Assembly (NCBI GenBank): GCA_905209765.1
Contig: CAJLUE010000004.1
Span: forward strand, 1 to 64,000
Length of the DNA stretch: 64,000 nt
Origin: an uncultured Collinsella sp.
GTDB lineage: Bacteria; Actinomycetota; Coriobacteriia; Coriobacteriales; Coriobacteriaceae
Direction of reading: 5' to 3'
A program made the translations under genes and the position numbers. Numbering within the stretch: the first letter of the stretch is position 1; every line of letters begins with the position of its first letter. The notes beneath the pieces are model-generated. The model worked only from the letters and a program-made list of their open reading frames with translations, had not been told where the DNA came from and ran no database searches. Positions 23,953 to 31,561 of this stretch are shown here, piece by piece.

Positions 23953-24228
23953 CTACTCTGCGTCCGCGTCGCTGTCCTCTGCCTTCTTTTGCTTGGCAGC
24001 AGCGAGCTTGGCCTCGAGCTCTGCGATCTCCTTGTCCTCCTTGGACTCCTCGACCACAACGTCCTCGGCCTGCTTGGTTTCGCCCTTATCGTCGCCCTCC
24101 ATGCCCTCACGGATATTCTTGACGGTAGAGCCGAGGGACTTACCGAGCTTCGGCAGGTTCTTGGGCCCAAAGATAATCAGGACAACGACGAGAATAATGA
24201 TGAGCTCAGGAGCCCTCAGTCCAAACAT
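23953..24228 (-). CDS. tatA: Sec-independent translocase subunit TatA/TatE
   Basis: This is a small 91-residue protein. One N-terminal membrane helix (ELIIILVVVLIIFGP) precedes the family FGPKNLPKLGKSLG amphipathic helix and a highly charged, coiled-coil-like tail rich in Glu, Lys and Ala. TatA forms the pore of the twin-arginine pathway; tatC is not in this window. The ATG at 24226-24228 follows GGAGGT; a longer frame through the tRNA is a shadow. It sits alone between two terminators. Confidence 0.93.
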   Translation of the reverse strand: MFGLRAPELIIILVVVLIIFGPKNLPKLGKSLGSTVKNIREGMEGDDKGETKQAEDVVVEESKEDKEIAELEAKLAAAKQKKAEDSDADAE

Positions 24229-24301
24229 GTAGACCTCCACAATACAGCGAGACAAGCTCGAATGAGTATACCGCGGGTATCGCGGTATCACAACAATAGC
24301 T

Positions 24302-24329
24302 AAAAAAAGGGACCGCAAGAAGCGGTCCC
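24302..24329 (-). terminator. Intrinsic terminator of tRNA-Pro
   Basis: GGGACCGC (24309-24316) pairs with GCGGTCCC (24322-24329), followed on the minus strand by seven T. It lies 11 nt after the tRNA. Confidence 0.88.
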
Positions 24330-24340
24330 TCCTCATGCTC

Positions 24341-24417
24341 TGGTCGGGTTGACTGGATTTGAACCAGCGACCCCTGCGTCCCGAACGCAGTGCTCTACCA
24401 AACTGAGCCACAACCCG
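24341..24417 (-). tRNA. tRNA-Pro (anticodon CGG)
   Basis: The 77-nt gene includes an encoded CCA. The acceptor pairs CGGGTTG with CAACCCG, then ACCA. The anticodon stem CTGCG/CGCAG encloses TTCGGGA, giving anticodon CGG. The T-arm GGTTCAAATCC is intact. Confidence 0.95.
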
Positions 24418-24466
24418 TTAGCTCGACTATAGTAACAAAGATTTCCGTCGTGTGCCAGAGATATTT

Positions 24467-25363
24467 TTACTTCTTTGGCGCTTCAATGCGAACCGTGTCG
24501 GAAACGAGCTCCGTTGCATAAGCCCACCAGCCGTTTTGTTGAGCGTCTGCCGCAAGATTGACTGCCGTGGCGGCGGTATCACAGAGAGCAAACGAGCAGG
24601 CACCCGAACCGCACACGTTTACGGCAATGGTACCGTCCTGTGAACGAAGCCAGTCAAGCACCGTTTGAATCCGCGGCTCCATCTGCGCGGAAATGACACC
24701 CAGGTTGTTGTGGACGAGCGCGTAGGCCGCCTCTGCATCTCCCGAGCGAAGGGCAGATGCGATCGCTCCGGGCTTGTCCGCAGGCGCTGGGGTCTCGTCA
24801 AAACGTCGATAGGCTTCAATTGTTGAAACGCTTGCCTCGCGCGGCTTGACCAGCACGACGGGTGTCGCGGGTAGTGCGGGGTACTCGGTTGCCAGCACGT
24901 CTCCCCCACCCACGTAAAATGCAGGGCTGGCATGCAAAAAGAAGGGAACGTCAGCGCCAATGCCGCGCGCGATGTTGTCCAGCGCGGGATCGGCACGGTC
25001 GATGCCCCAACTCTCTGCCAAGGCGACAATGACCGCCGCGGCATCCGTCGAAGGACCGCCCAGGCCGGCACACAACGGGATGCGCTTCTCGATCGTGATG
25101 CAGACATTGGCTTCGCGACCATAATGCTCGGCCATAGCAGCGGCCGCACGATACGCCGTATTCTTTTGCATGGGAAAGTCGGATGCCGGAATCGTCTGGA
25201 CGGTCAGTGCCTGTGCCGGCGTAACCGTAACGGTATCAACAAGACCGACGGCTGCCATCAGGGAATCGACCTTATGGTAGCCGCGGTCGTCGCGCTCGGT
25301 ATGAACCCCCAGATAGAGGTTGATCTTTGCCGGCGCGGAAAGGGTCAGGGACCAATCGGTCAC
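24467..25363 (-). CDS. ispE: 4-(cytidine 5'-diphospho)-2-C-methyl-D-erythritol kinase
   Basis: This 298-residue GHMP kinase phosphorylates CDP-methylerythritol in the MEP pathway. Motif 1 is APAKINLYLGV. The ATP-binding motif 2 reads PLCAGLGGPSTDAAAV, where most IspE have GGGSSDAA. Motif 3 reads CGSGACSFALC. The start is GTG (25361-25363), two bases after the veg stop, with GAGGAG upstream. The veg-ispE linkage is conserved in Firmicutes. It is functionally linked to ispD and ispF at 4 kb. Confidence 0.95.
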   Translation of the reverse strand: MTDWSLTLSAPAKINLYLGVHTERDDRGYHKVDSLMAAVGLVDTVTVTPAQALTVQTIPASDFPMQKNTAYRAAAAMAEHYGREANVCITIEKRIPLCAGLGGPSTDAAAVIVALAESWGIDRADPALDNIARGIGADVPFFLHASPAFYVGGGDVLATEYPALPATPVVLVKPREASVSTIEAYRRFDETPAPADKPGAIASALRSGDAEAAYALVHNNLGVISAQMEPRIQTVLDWLRSQDGTIAVNVCGSGACSFALCDTAATAVNLAADAQQNGWWAYATELVSDTVRIEAPKK

Positions 25364-25365
25364 CG

Positions 25366-25662
25366 CTAGTGCTCCTCGAGCTGATTGCCGAGCGGGGTAA
25401 AAATGTGCTCGCCGCTCTCGGGGTCGAACAGCTCGACCTGGCCGGTGAGAACATCAATATACTGGTAGGACTGACGCGACTTGCGGCCACGGCGCTCGTC
25501 GACCTCGACGATAAAGACTGCCGGATGGACGCTCTTGATGGTGCCCATGCGCTCGACGACGCGGGTGCGGCCCATGTTAGCCTTCACCTTAACGCGATCG
25601 CCCACCATATCGGTCAGCTTCTCGTGGATGTCGTCGACGTGATTGACTTCCATCTCTTCCAT
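25366..25662 (-). CDS. veg: Veg family protein (DUF1021)
   Basis: This small basic/acidic protein of 98 residues has the family pattern GDRVKVKANMGRTRVVERMGTI and an SH3-like beta core. In Bacillus Veg is highly expressed and has been linked to biofilm gene regulation; its biochemical role is unclear. The ATG at 25660-25662 with GGAGG is preferred to a TTG 24 nt upstream. It is followed after 2 nt by ispE, so the two are co-transcribed. Confidence 0.9.
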   Translation of the reverse strand: MEEMEVNHVDDIHEKLTDMVGDRVKVKANMGRTRVVERMGTIKSVHPAVFIVEVDERRGRKSRQSYQYIDVLTGQVELFDPESGEHIFTPLGNQLEEH

Positions 25663-25760
25663 GAACAGGGCCTCCAGAAGGTGCAATTCAAAAAGGGGAT
25701 AATACCCCTAAGATAGACAAAACTCTAATACTATAGCACCCTGCTGCAGTCATATGCAAG

Positions 25761-25786
25761 CAGCTAAAAAGCCCCGTCTCAAATAC
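25761..25786. repeat. AGCTAAAAAGCCCCGTC repeat, copy 1
   Basis: CAGCTAAAAAGCCCCGTCTC followed by AAATAC matches copies at 39759-39789 (inverted, diverged), 60786-60815 (inverted) and 62358-62386. All are intergenic. The function is unknown. Confidence 0.65.
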
Positions 25787-25816
25787 GTACCAGACAACAA
25801 CCTCGCATGACCAGTT

Positions 25817-25844
25817 GTTACGCGGTTTGGTAAAACCGCGTAAC
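25817..25844 (-). repeat. GTTACGCGGTT hairpin, copy 2 (dtd 3' end)
   Basis: GTTACGCGGTTT and AAACCGCGTAAC pair perfectly over 12 bp with a 4-nt loop, directly against the dtd stop codon (25845-25847). It is the sister of the lysS 3' hairpin. Confidence 0.85.
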
Positions 25845-26291
25845 CTAAAGATTGTCGGTATCGAGGACGATGGTGAATGGGCCGTCGTTGACGAGATCGA
25901 CCTTCATGTCGGCACCGAAGATGCCATGCGCTACGTGCTCGACGTCCTCGCGCACAAGCGTCAGGAAGTACTCGTAGAGCTCGTTGGCGACATCGGGGGC
26001 GCCAGCATCCGTAAACGATGGACGGCGGCCGTGACGGCAATCGGCGAACAGCGTGAACTGCGACACCACGAGAACCTCGCCGTCGACATCGGCAAGTGCC
26101 AGGTTGGTCTTGCCGTTCTCGTCCTCGTTAATGCGCAAGCCCCGGAGCTTGCCCCACAGCTTATCGGCCTCGGCGCGCGTGTCGCCGTGGCCCACGCCCA
26201 GCAGCACCAGATAGCCGCGCCCGATTTTGCCCACGCACTCGCCGTCGACCGTCACGCCGGCGTTGAGCACGCGCTGCACCACCGCACGCAC
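25845..26291 (-). CDS. dtd: D-aminoacyl-tRNA deacylase
   Basis: The 148-residue homodimeric enzyme removes D-amino acids from mischarged tRNAs. The catalytic SQFTLFADCRHGRRPSF segment (about 78-94) and the C-terminal NDGPFTIVLDT loop, matching the cross-subunit Gly-Pro motif, are present. The start is GTG (26289-26291), preceded by GAGGAG inside the end of rdgB. The genes are 3 nt apart and clearly coupled. Confidence 0.95.
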   Translation of the reverse strand: MRAVVQRVLNAGVTVDGECVGKIGRGYLVLLGVGHGDTRAEADKLWGKLRGLRINEDENGKTNLALADVDGEVLVVSQFTLFADCRHGRRPSFTDAGAPDVANELYEYFLTLVREDVEHVAHGIFGADMKVDLVNDGPFTIVLDTDNL

Positions 26292-26294
26292 GGC

Positions 26295-26936
26295 CTACTC
26301 CTCGCCCGTCAGTTTGGCGGATAGGTGCTCGAGCGCATGGAATCGATGGCTGATGGCGTTCTTCTCGTCCGCCGTCAGCTCGGCCATGGTCTTGCCCGGC
26401 GTGTCGACCGGCAGGAACAGCGGGTCGTAGCCAAAGCCGTGATCGCCGCGACCCTCGTGTGCGATAACGCCCTCGCAGGCGCCCTCACCATAGGTGACCA
26501 AACCATCCGTGTCGATGAGCGCGACGACGCTCATAAAGCGCGCAGTGCGGTCCTCGTCGGCCACGCCCTCCAGATTCACGAGCAGTTTGGCATTGTTGGC
26601 GGCATCGTCGCCGTGAACGCCCGCGTAGCGCGCGCTATACACACCGGGCTCACCATCCAGCGCGTCAACGACCAGGCCCGAATCGTCGGCAATGGCCATG
26701 AGCCCCGTCTCTTCGACGGCAGCCTGCGCCTTGATGATGGCGTTCTCCAAAAACGTCGTGCCGTTTTCCTCGGGGTCCTCAAAATCGCCCAGCTGGCCGA
26801 GTGCCACAAAGCGAACCTCGGGCATAACCTTGCCCAAAATGGCCTCGATCTCGATGAGCTTATGGGCGTTGCCCGTTGCCACGACGATGGTCGCCGCCGG
26901 GTCGAGGGTGTCGATGTCGATCTTCTCAAGTGCCAT
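26295..26936 (-). CDS. rdgB: XTP/dITP diphosphatase (HAM1/RdgB family)
   Basis: The 213-residue house-cleaning enzyme hydrolyses non-canonical purine triphosphates (ITP, XTP, dITP). Motifs visible are ATGNAHKLIE near the N-terminus, ENAIIKAQAA, IADDSGLVVDAL, GFGYDPLF and ISHR. The ATG at 26934-26936 with GGAGG is used; a longer frame adds 12 atypical residues. It lies between rph and dtd, a common grouping of RNA and nucleotide quality control genes. Confidence 0.95.
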   Translation of the reverse strand: MALEKIDIDTLDPAATIVVATGNAHKLIEIEAILGKVMPEVRFVALGQLGDFEDPEENGTTFLENAIIKAQAAVEETGLMAIADDSGLVVDALDGEPGVYSARYAGVHGDDAANNAKLLVNLEGVADEDRTARFMSVVALIDTDGLVTYGEGACEGVIAHEGRGDHGFGYDPLFLPVDTPGKTMAELTADEKNAISHRFHALEHLSAKLTGEE

Positions 26937-27028
26937 GAGTGGCCTCCTTGTTCTTATAACAACGCCACACAAAAGGTAATTAGGCTCTCAAGCCCCTCCC
27001 CTCGTGCGGCAGCAGCCTTACAGTTCAG

Positions 27029-27081
27029 CGTTTCCGCAGATAAAACCTGCCAAAATAAACCTGTCCCTTTTTGGCAGGTTA
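27029..27081 (-). repeat. AACCTGCCAAAA stem-loop repeat, copy 1 (rph 3' end)
   Basis: On the minus strand AACCTGCCAAAA and TTTTGGCAGGTT form a 12-bp stem around a loop containing AGGGACAGG, followed by TTTATCTGC. It overlaps the rph stop codon and resembles a terminator. Copies lie at 54467-54517 and 59340-59391. Confidence 0.85.
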
Positions 27082-27804
27082 GGCGAGGGCTTGGCGCTGG
27101 AGCTCGATGAGCTCGGCAATGCCCTTGTCGCCCAAATCGAGCAGGGCATTGAGGCGCTTGCGGTCGAAGGGCGCCTGCTCGCCAGTGCCCTGGAGCTCAA
27201 TCATCTCGCCGGTGTCGGTAGCGACGAGATTCATGTCGACCTCGGCGTGACTGTCCTCGGAATAATCCAGGTCGAGCAGGGTGTTGCCATCGACAACGCC
27301 CATGGAAATCGCGGCGACCTGGCCCGTGAGCGGGATGCGCTCGAGCTTACCCGCCTCGACCCACATGGCAAGGGCGTCGTGCAGTGCCACCCAGGCGCCG
27401 GTAATGCTCGCCGTACGCGTGCCGCCGTCTGCCTGAATCACGTCACAGTCGACGGTGACGGTGTACTCTCCAAGCGCCTTCATGTTGACGACGGTGCGCA
27501 GGCTACGGCCGATGAGGCGCTCAATCTCCATGGAGCGACCCTTGCGGTTGGCGTGCTCGCGCTTGCAGCGCTTGCCGGTCGATGCCGGCAGCATGGCGTA
27601 CTCCGCCGTTACCCAACCGGCCTTGGCGCCCTTGCGCCAGCCCGGCACGCCCTCCTCGATGGTGGCAGCGCACAGCACGCGCGTATCGCCAAACTCGGCC
27701 AGGCACGAACCGTGGGCGTGCTTCATGACGCCACGGGTGAGCTTAACGGGGCGCAACTCGTTGGCGGCGCGACCGTTGGCGCGGTTGACCTGCATGTACT
27801 CCAT
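27079..27804 (-). CDS. rph: Ribonuclease PH
   Basis: The 241-residue phosphorolytic 3'-5' exoribonuclease trims tRNA 3' ends. Family patterns are GDTRVLCAATIEEGVPGW, AEYAMLPAST, RSMEIERLIGRSLR and the phosphate and metal region DCDVIQADGGTRTASITGA. The C-terminal half (VDMNLVATDTGEMIELQGTGE) is complete. The ATG has an AAAGGA site. It is in the murI-rph-rdgB-dtd series, with a repeat stem-loop at its stop codon. Confidence 0.96.
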   Translation of the reverse strand: MEYMQVNRANGRAANELRPVKLTRGVMKHAHGSCLAEFGDTRVLCAATIEEGVPGWRKGAKAGWVTAEYAMLPASTGKRCKREHANRKGRSMEIERLIGRSLRTVVNMKALGEYTVTVDCDVIQADGGTRTASITGAWVALHDALAMWVEAGKLERIPLTGQVAAISMGVVDGNTLLDLDYSEDSHAEVDMNLVATDTGEMIELQGTGEQAPFDRKRLNALLDLGDKGIAELIELQRQALA

Positions 27805-27859
27805 GGAAAAATCCTTTCGGCAAAAGGTGAACGTGAGCCTTTGGTCGGTGACCTTGTAT

Positions 27860-28744
27860 CTATTTCAGTTCGTCGATATCGATATGCTCAATGCTCTTGA
27901 GCGGCTGGCCAAAGATAAAACTGCCCGCCACCGCAAACTCGGCAATGTTATCGGACGTCGTTGCAAAACGATGCTGCGGCTCGGCTGCGTCGCCCGCCAG
28001 CTGCTCGCGGCGCGTGAGAATATCGGTCAACTCACGCGTGGTCTCCTCGGCGGAGCTCACCACGCGCACTCCGGGACCCAGCGCATGGCGAATAGGCCCC
28101 ACGAGCAGCGGAAAATGCGTGCAGCCGAGCACCACGGTATCGATGCCGTGGTCGCGCAGCGGTTCAACCGTGGCACCGACCAGCGCGCGTACGGCAGGCG
28201 TATCAAAGATGTCCTCGTTCTCGAGCCACTGCTCTTGCAGATGTGCGCCCGAGGCGAGCTCGTGCTCAACGACCTCGACAAAGCTCGAGGCAGGGCAGCC
28301 GTATACGTCGACGCCGGCATCCAGGTCCTGAATGGCACGCGTGTAAGCGCCTGAGCGAATGGTGAGGTTGGTGGCGAGCACGCCCACCCGGCGCGTGCGG
28401 GTGCTGTTGATTGCCGCGCGTGCGCCCGGTGCAATCACACCGATGACGGGGACGTCGAGCACCTGCTGGGCCAAACGCAAGGCCGCAGCGGTCGCCGTAT
28501 TGCAGGCGATGACCATGATCTTGACGTCGTGCTTCGACAGCCAGCGGCCCGCCTGCAGTGCAAACGAGCGCACCTCGTCCTCGGTGCGGGTGCCGTAGGG
28601 ACAGCGCTTGGTGTCGCCAAAGTAGTAGACGGACTCGTGCGGCAACGCCGTCGCAATCGCGCGCGCAACCGTCAGACCACCCAGTCCCGAGTCGAATACG
28701 CCAATGGGGCGTGTGTCGCCAGCCAGATTCTCGATATCGGACAT
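27860..28744 (-). CDS. murI: Glutamate racemase
   Basis: The 294-residue enzyme makes D-glutamate for peptidoglycan. The signature is IGVFDSGLGGLTVARAI. The catalytic cysteines are visible in VIACNTATAAAL and VVLGCTHFPLL. Length is slightly above average. The ATG at 28742-28744 follows GGTGAGG; a longer frame adds 18 residues. It lies between an HAD phosphatase and rph, downstream of a murE-like ligase, so the cluster has a cell-wall component. Confidence 0.95.
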   Translation of the reverse strand: MSDIENLAGDTRPIGVFDSGLGGLTVARAIATALPHESVYYFGDTKRCPYGTRTEDEVRSFALQAGRWLSKHDVKIMVIACNTATAAALRLAQQVLDVPVIGVIAPGARAAINSTRTRRVGVLATNLTIRSGAYTRAIQDLDAGVDVYGCPASSFVEVVEHELASGAHLQEQWLENEDIFDTPAVRALVGATVEPLRDHGIDTVVLGCTHFPLLVGPIRHALGPGVRVVSSAEETTRELTDILTRREQLAGDAAEPQHRFATTSDNIAEFAVAGSFIFGQPLKSIEHIDIDELK

Positions 28745-28797
28745 TACCTCACCAGATTCTCTCTCGAAAAGATATGGCTCAGCGCGATAGGACCGCA

Positions 28798-29709
28798 CTA
28801 CGAACGGGCCGCGACGAGCAGCTCTGCCGTTGCCGCCCAGCCGTCGACAATCTTGCCGCGCGTGACGTAGGCGTTATCGCAGGTATCCAGGAACTCGGGC
28901 GCGCCGGCGCTGGTCAAACCGTTCTCGACCAGGCAGAACGTGCCCACGTGGTCAGCCATGTAGAAGTCGGACTCGGAATCGCCGAGCGCCAGCGTCTCCT
29001 CGCGCTCGATACCCAGGTGCTCGCAGAAACGTGCGATGGCAACGCCCTTGTTGAGGCCGGCGGGATTGATGTTAAACGCGCGGCCATCCTCGACGCGTTC
29101 GAGCTCGAGCGTCGTCGGCTTGGACAGATGCGTCAGGTGACCGTTGCAGGCCCAGACCAGGCCGCAGCCGGCCTCGTCCAGGATGGCCTGGACCTCGTCG
29201 TCGGGCACATCGCCGCGCATGCCGACGGTGACCTCGCGGTATTTGTAGCCAGTCGACATGTCGTTGTGGTACTCGATCTTATGCGGCCAGCGGGCGAGAA
29301 TCTTCTCGCACACACCGGTCTGCTCGATCACCTGATGCGGCGTGAGGCCGCAAGCGGGGTCGTAGGGCATATCGCCGGTCAGGTACTCCCAATCGTTGGC
29401 CTTGAGGTCGTACATGACCAGACCACCCATCTCGCCGATGTAGGAGTTGAGGCCTAGCACGCGCGCATCCTCGTGGATCATGGTGCGGTTGCGGCCCGAG
29501 GCGGGAACCACCTGTATGCCGGCGCGGGCAAGTGCCACGACAGCCTCGACGAGCTTGGTCGAGGGGTTGCCGTCGTTGTCGCGCAGCACGCACGAGCCGG
29601 GCGCGAGCATGGTGGCGTCCAGGTCGGTAAAGACGTACTTAACCTTGGCAAGACGCTCACGCATCTCGCCCGAAAGCTCAGCGACGGTCGGCAGGGTATT
29701 GTGGGACAT
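28798..29709 (-). CDS. HAD-superfamily (IIB, Cof-like) hydrolase
   Basis: The product has 303 residues. Motif I is FTDLDATML, carrying the nucleophilic Asp and the +2 Asp but Ala where most have Gly. Motif II lies in VPASGRNRTM, and motif III/IV is GLNKGVAIA followed by LALGDSESDFYMAD. The large alpha/beta cap between motifs II and III is type IIB, as in sugar-phosphate phosphatases. The substrate cannot be told. The ATG at 29707-29709 has GGAG. It lies between murE and murI, close enough for co-transcription. Confidence 0.85.
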   Translation of the reverse strand: MSHNTLPTVAELSGEMRERLAKVKYVFTDLDATMLAPGSCVLRDNDGNPSTKLVEAVVALARAGIQVVPASGRNRTMIHEDARVLGLNSYIGEMGGLVMYDLKANDWEYLTGDMPYDPACGLTPHQVIEQTGVCEKILARWPHKIEYHNDMSTGYKYREVTVGMRGDVPDDEVQAILDEAGCGLVWACNGHLTHLSKPTTLELERVEDGRAFNINPAGLNKGVAIARFCEHLGIEREETLALGDSESDFYMADHVGTFCLVENGLTSAGAPEFLDTCDNAYVTRGKIVDGWAATAELLVAARS

Positions 29710-29743
29710 GGTCACTCCATTTACGTAGAAGGGGCTTCTGGTC

Positions 29744-31261
29744 TTAGGCATCGTACGCCGCAAGGATGCGCTTGAGAATCGAACCGTCGCGCTCGCAAGG
29801 CTCGGGTCCGTTCTTGCGCAGCATACACTCTTCCTCGCCCTTACCGGTCACGATGACCACGGCAGGACGGACGGTCTCGCGCACGGCAGTCTCGATAGCG
29901 GCAACGCGATCAGTCACGATTTGCCAGTTATCATTTCCCTGCGCTTGAACGTTGCGCGCGATCTCGGCGCAAATATCCTCGACATCCTCGGGGCCGGGGT
30001 CATCCTCGGTAATCACGATTCGGTCGGCATACTTGCCAGCGGCGATGCCCATCGTGGTGCGTCGATCGACACCCTTACCGCCCGTAGCGCCAAATACAAC
30101 CGCCAGCTCGCGCTCGGGATAGTTCTCGCGCAAGTCGCGCAGAAGTGTCTCGAGGCTCATGCCGTTATGTGCAAAATCGACGACGCCCAAGATTTTGCCC
30201 GATACGGACGGATAGAGCTCCATACGGCCAGGAACGAAGACGCCCTCAAAGCCATGGACGATACCCTCTTCGGAAATGCCCAGGGCCTCGGCGCAGGCAA
30301 TAGCGGCAAGCGCGTTGGACACATTGAATTTAACCGGCGTGGGAATCACAATGTCGCGCGTAAAGCGGGGCGTGCGCACCGTTGCCACCACGCCGCAGTC
30401 GCCATTACGAATCGCCAGCGCAAGCACGTCGGCACGCTCGTCGGTCAGGGAGAACGTCACCGTGCGCTCGCAACGAGATGCCGCCTCGAGCACACGATCG
30501 ACCTTATCCATATCGAGATTGACCACGGCAAAACGGCTCTGCGAGAAGATTTTGAGCTTGCTGGCAAAGTAATCCTCGAGTGTCGGATGCTCAATCGGCG
30601 AAATGTGATCCTCGCCGATATTGGTAAAGGCGCCGACTTCAAAGGCGATCTTGCCTGTGCGCTCGTATTTGAGGCCCTGGCTCGATGCCTCCATAACCAG
30701 CCACGGGGCACCCGCCTCCGCAGCATGCGCGATGCGAGACTGCAGCAGGAAGGATTCGGGGGTCGTCAGTTTGGAAGGGCCTGCCTCGATGCCGTCGTCG
30801 AACTCAATGCCCGTATTAAGAGCGGGTCGATGACAACCAGTAAGCTTGGCCTCGTTGGCGAGAATGCCACGCAGATAAAAGCTGCAGGTCGACTTGCCCT
30901 TGGTGCCTGTAAAGGCGCAGACCTTCACCTTACCCGACGGGTGCCCATAAAAGGCATCTGCCACCACAGCGAGCGTGCGACGAATATCACTCACAATCAC
31001 CGCGGGAACATCGACATCGCAATCGACCTCGGAAACGTAGGCCACGGCGCCATCGGCGATTGCCGAAAGCAGGTACTCGCGCTTAAACGCGCGGCCCTTG
31101 CAGACAAACAACGTGCCCGGACGCACCTGGCGCGAGTCATCAGTCGCAAACTCAATGCGCTGGTCGCACGAAGCGCTCGGTCTGGAAACAACAAGGTCAT
31201 CTTCCTCGAGCAACTCTATATAGCGCATCAGAGTTAGCTTCTCTTGTGTCGGACTCGACAT
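29744..31261 (-). CDS. murE: Mur ligase, UDP-MurNAc-tripeptide synthetase (MurE) type
   Basis: This 505-residue ligase adds the third peptide residue to UDP-MurNAc-L-Ala-D-Glu. The N-domain has DDSRQVRPGTLFVCKG. The ATP loop is GTKGKST (119-125). Carbamylated-Lys and metal regions are visible (ASSQGLKYERT, FTNIGEDHISPIEH). At the position of the meso-DAP motif DNPR this protein has DDPG (420-423), so the substrate may be L-Lys or L-Orn. The ATG at 31259-31261 has AGAGAGG and is preferred; an in-frame ATG at 31345 would add 28 residues. Confidence 0.88.
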   Translation of the reverse strand: MSSPTQEKLTLMRYIELLEEDDLVVSRPSASCDQRIEFATDDSRQVRPGTLFVCKGRAFKREYLLSAIADGAVAYVSEVDCDVDVPAVIVSDIRRTLAVVADAFYGHPSGKVKVCAFTGTKGKSTCSFYLRGILANEAKLTGCHRPALNTGIEFDDGIEAGPSKLTTPESFLLQSRIAHAAEAGAPWLVMEASSQGLKYERTGKIAFEVGAFTNIGEDHISPIEHPTLEDYFASKLKIFSQSRFAVVNLDMDKVDRVLEAASRCERTVTFSLTDERADVLALAIRNGDCGVVATVRTPRFTRDIVIPTPVKFNVSNALAAIACAEALGISEEGIVHGFEGVFVPGRMELYPSVSGKILGVVDFAHNGMSLETLLRDLRENYPERELAVVFGATGGKGVDRRTTMGIAAGKYADRIVITEDDPGPEDVEDICAEIARNVQAQGNDNWQIVTDRVAAIETAVRETVRPAVVIVTGKGEEECMLRKNGPEPCERDGSILKRILAAYDA

Positions 31262-31345
31262 ACAAAGACCTCTCTCGCTAAATTCAGCCTCAATTGCCTC
31301 GAGACCAAACCGATTCAACAAAACCCTTTCAATACTAGCAGCCAT

Positions 31346-31561
31346 CGTAATATGCCGCCCAATCTTGTATCGGGCACAGATTGCTAAATCTTGGAACCGC
31401 TACCGGAAGCCCGGACGAGTCACGCCGTGGTTTTTTCGGTTCGCTCGGCGCTTATGCCCTATCACGAAACAAAAGATTGGCATGATAGTAAAGATTATTT
31501 GACATCAGCTGCCGCGATCCTTGCGGCAGTACACCTGAGCCGTCAGCAGAAAGGATCTTGC
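31346..31561 (+). promoter_or_regulatory. murE / asnB divergent region with attenuator-like hairpins
   Basis: On the plus strand AACCGC and GTGGTT (about 31396-31431) can pair around a 25-nt loop, followed by six T. A second 7-bp hairpin CTGCCGC/GCGGCAG lies at about 31508-31528. TTGGCA with TGACAT 17 nt later (about 31478-31503) is a weak promoter candidate. No complete T-box was recognised. Confidence 0.35.

Noticed and set aside
23954..24411. Long version of the TatA frame running through tRNA-Pro
   Set aside because: It would translate the tRNA and terminator; the TatA N-terminus and GGAGGT site fix the start at 24228.
31388..31436. TGGAACCGC followed by a hairpin upstream of asnB, as in a T-box
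   Set aside because: Only the short T-box-like string is present; there is no room or evidence for Stem I, and the antiterminator pairing is not formed.
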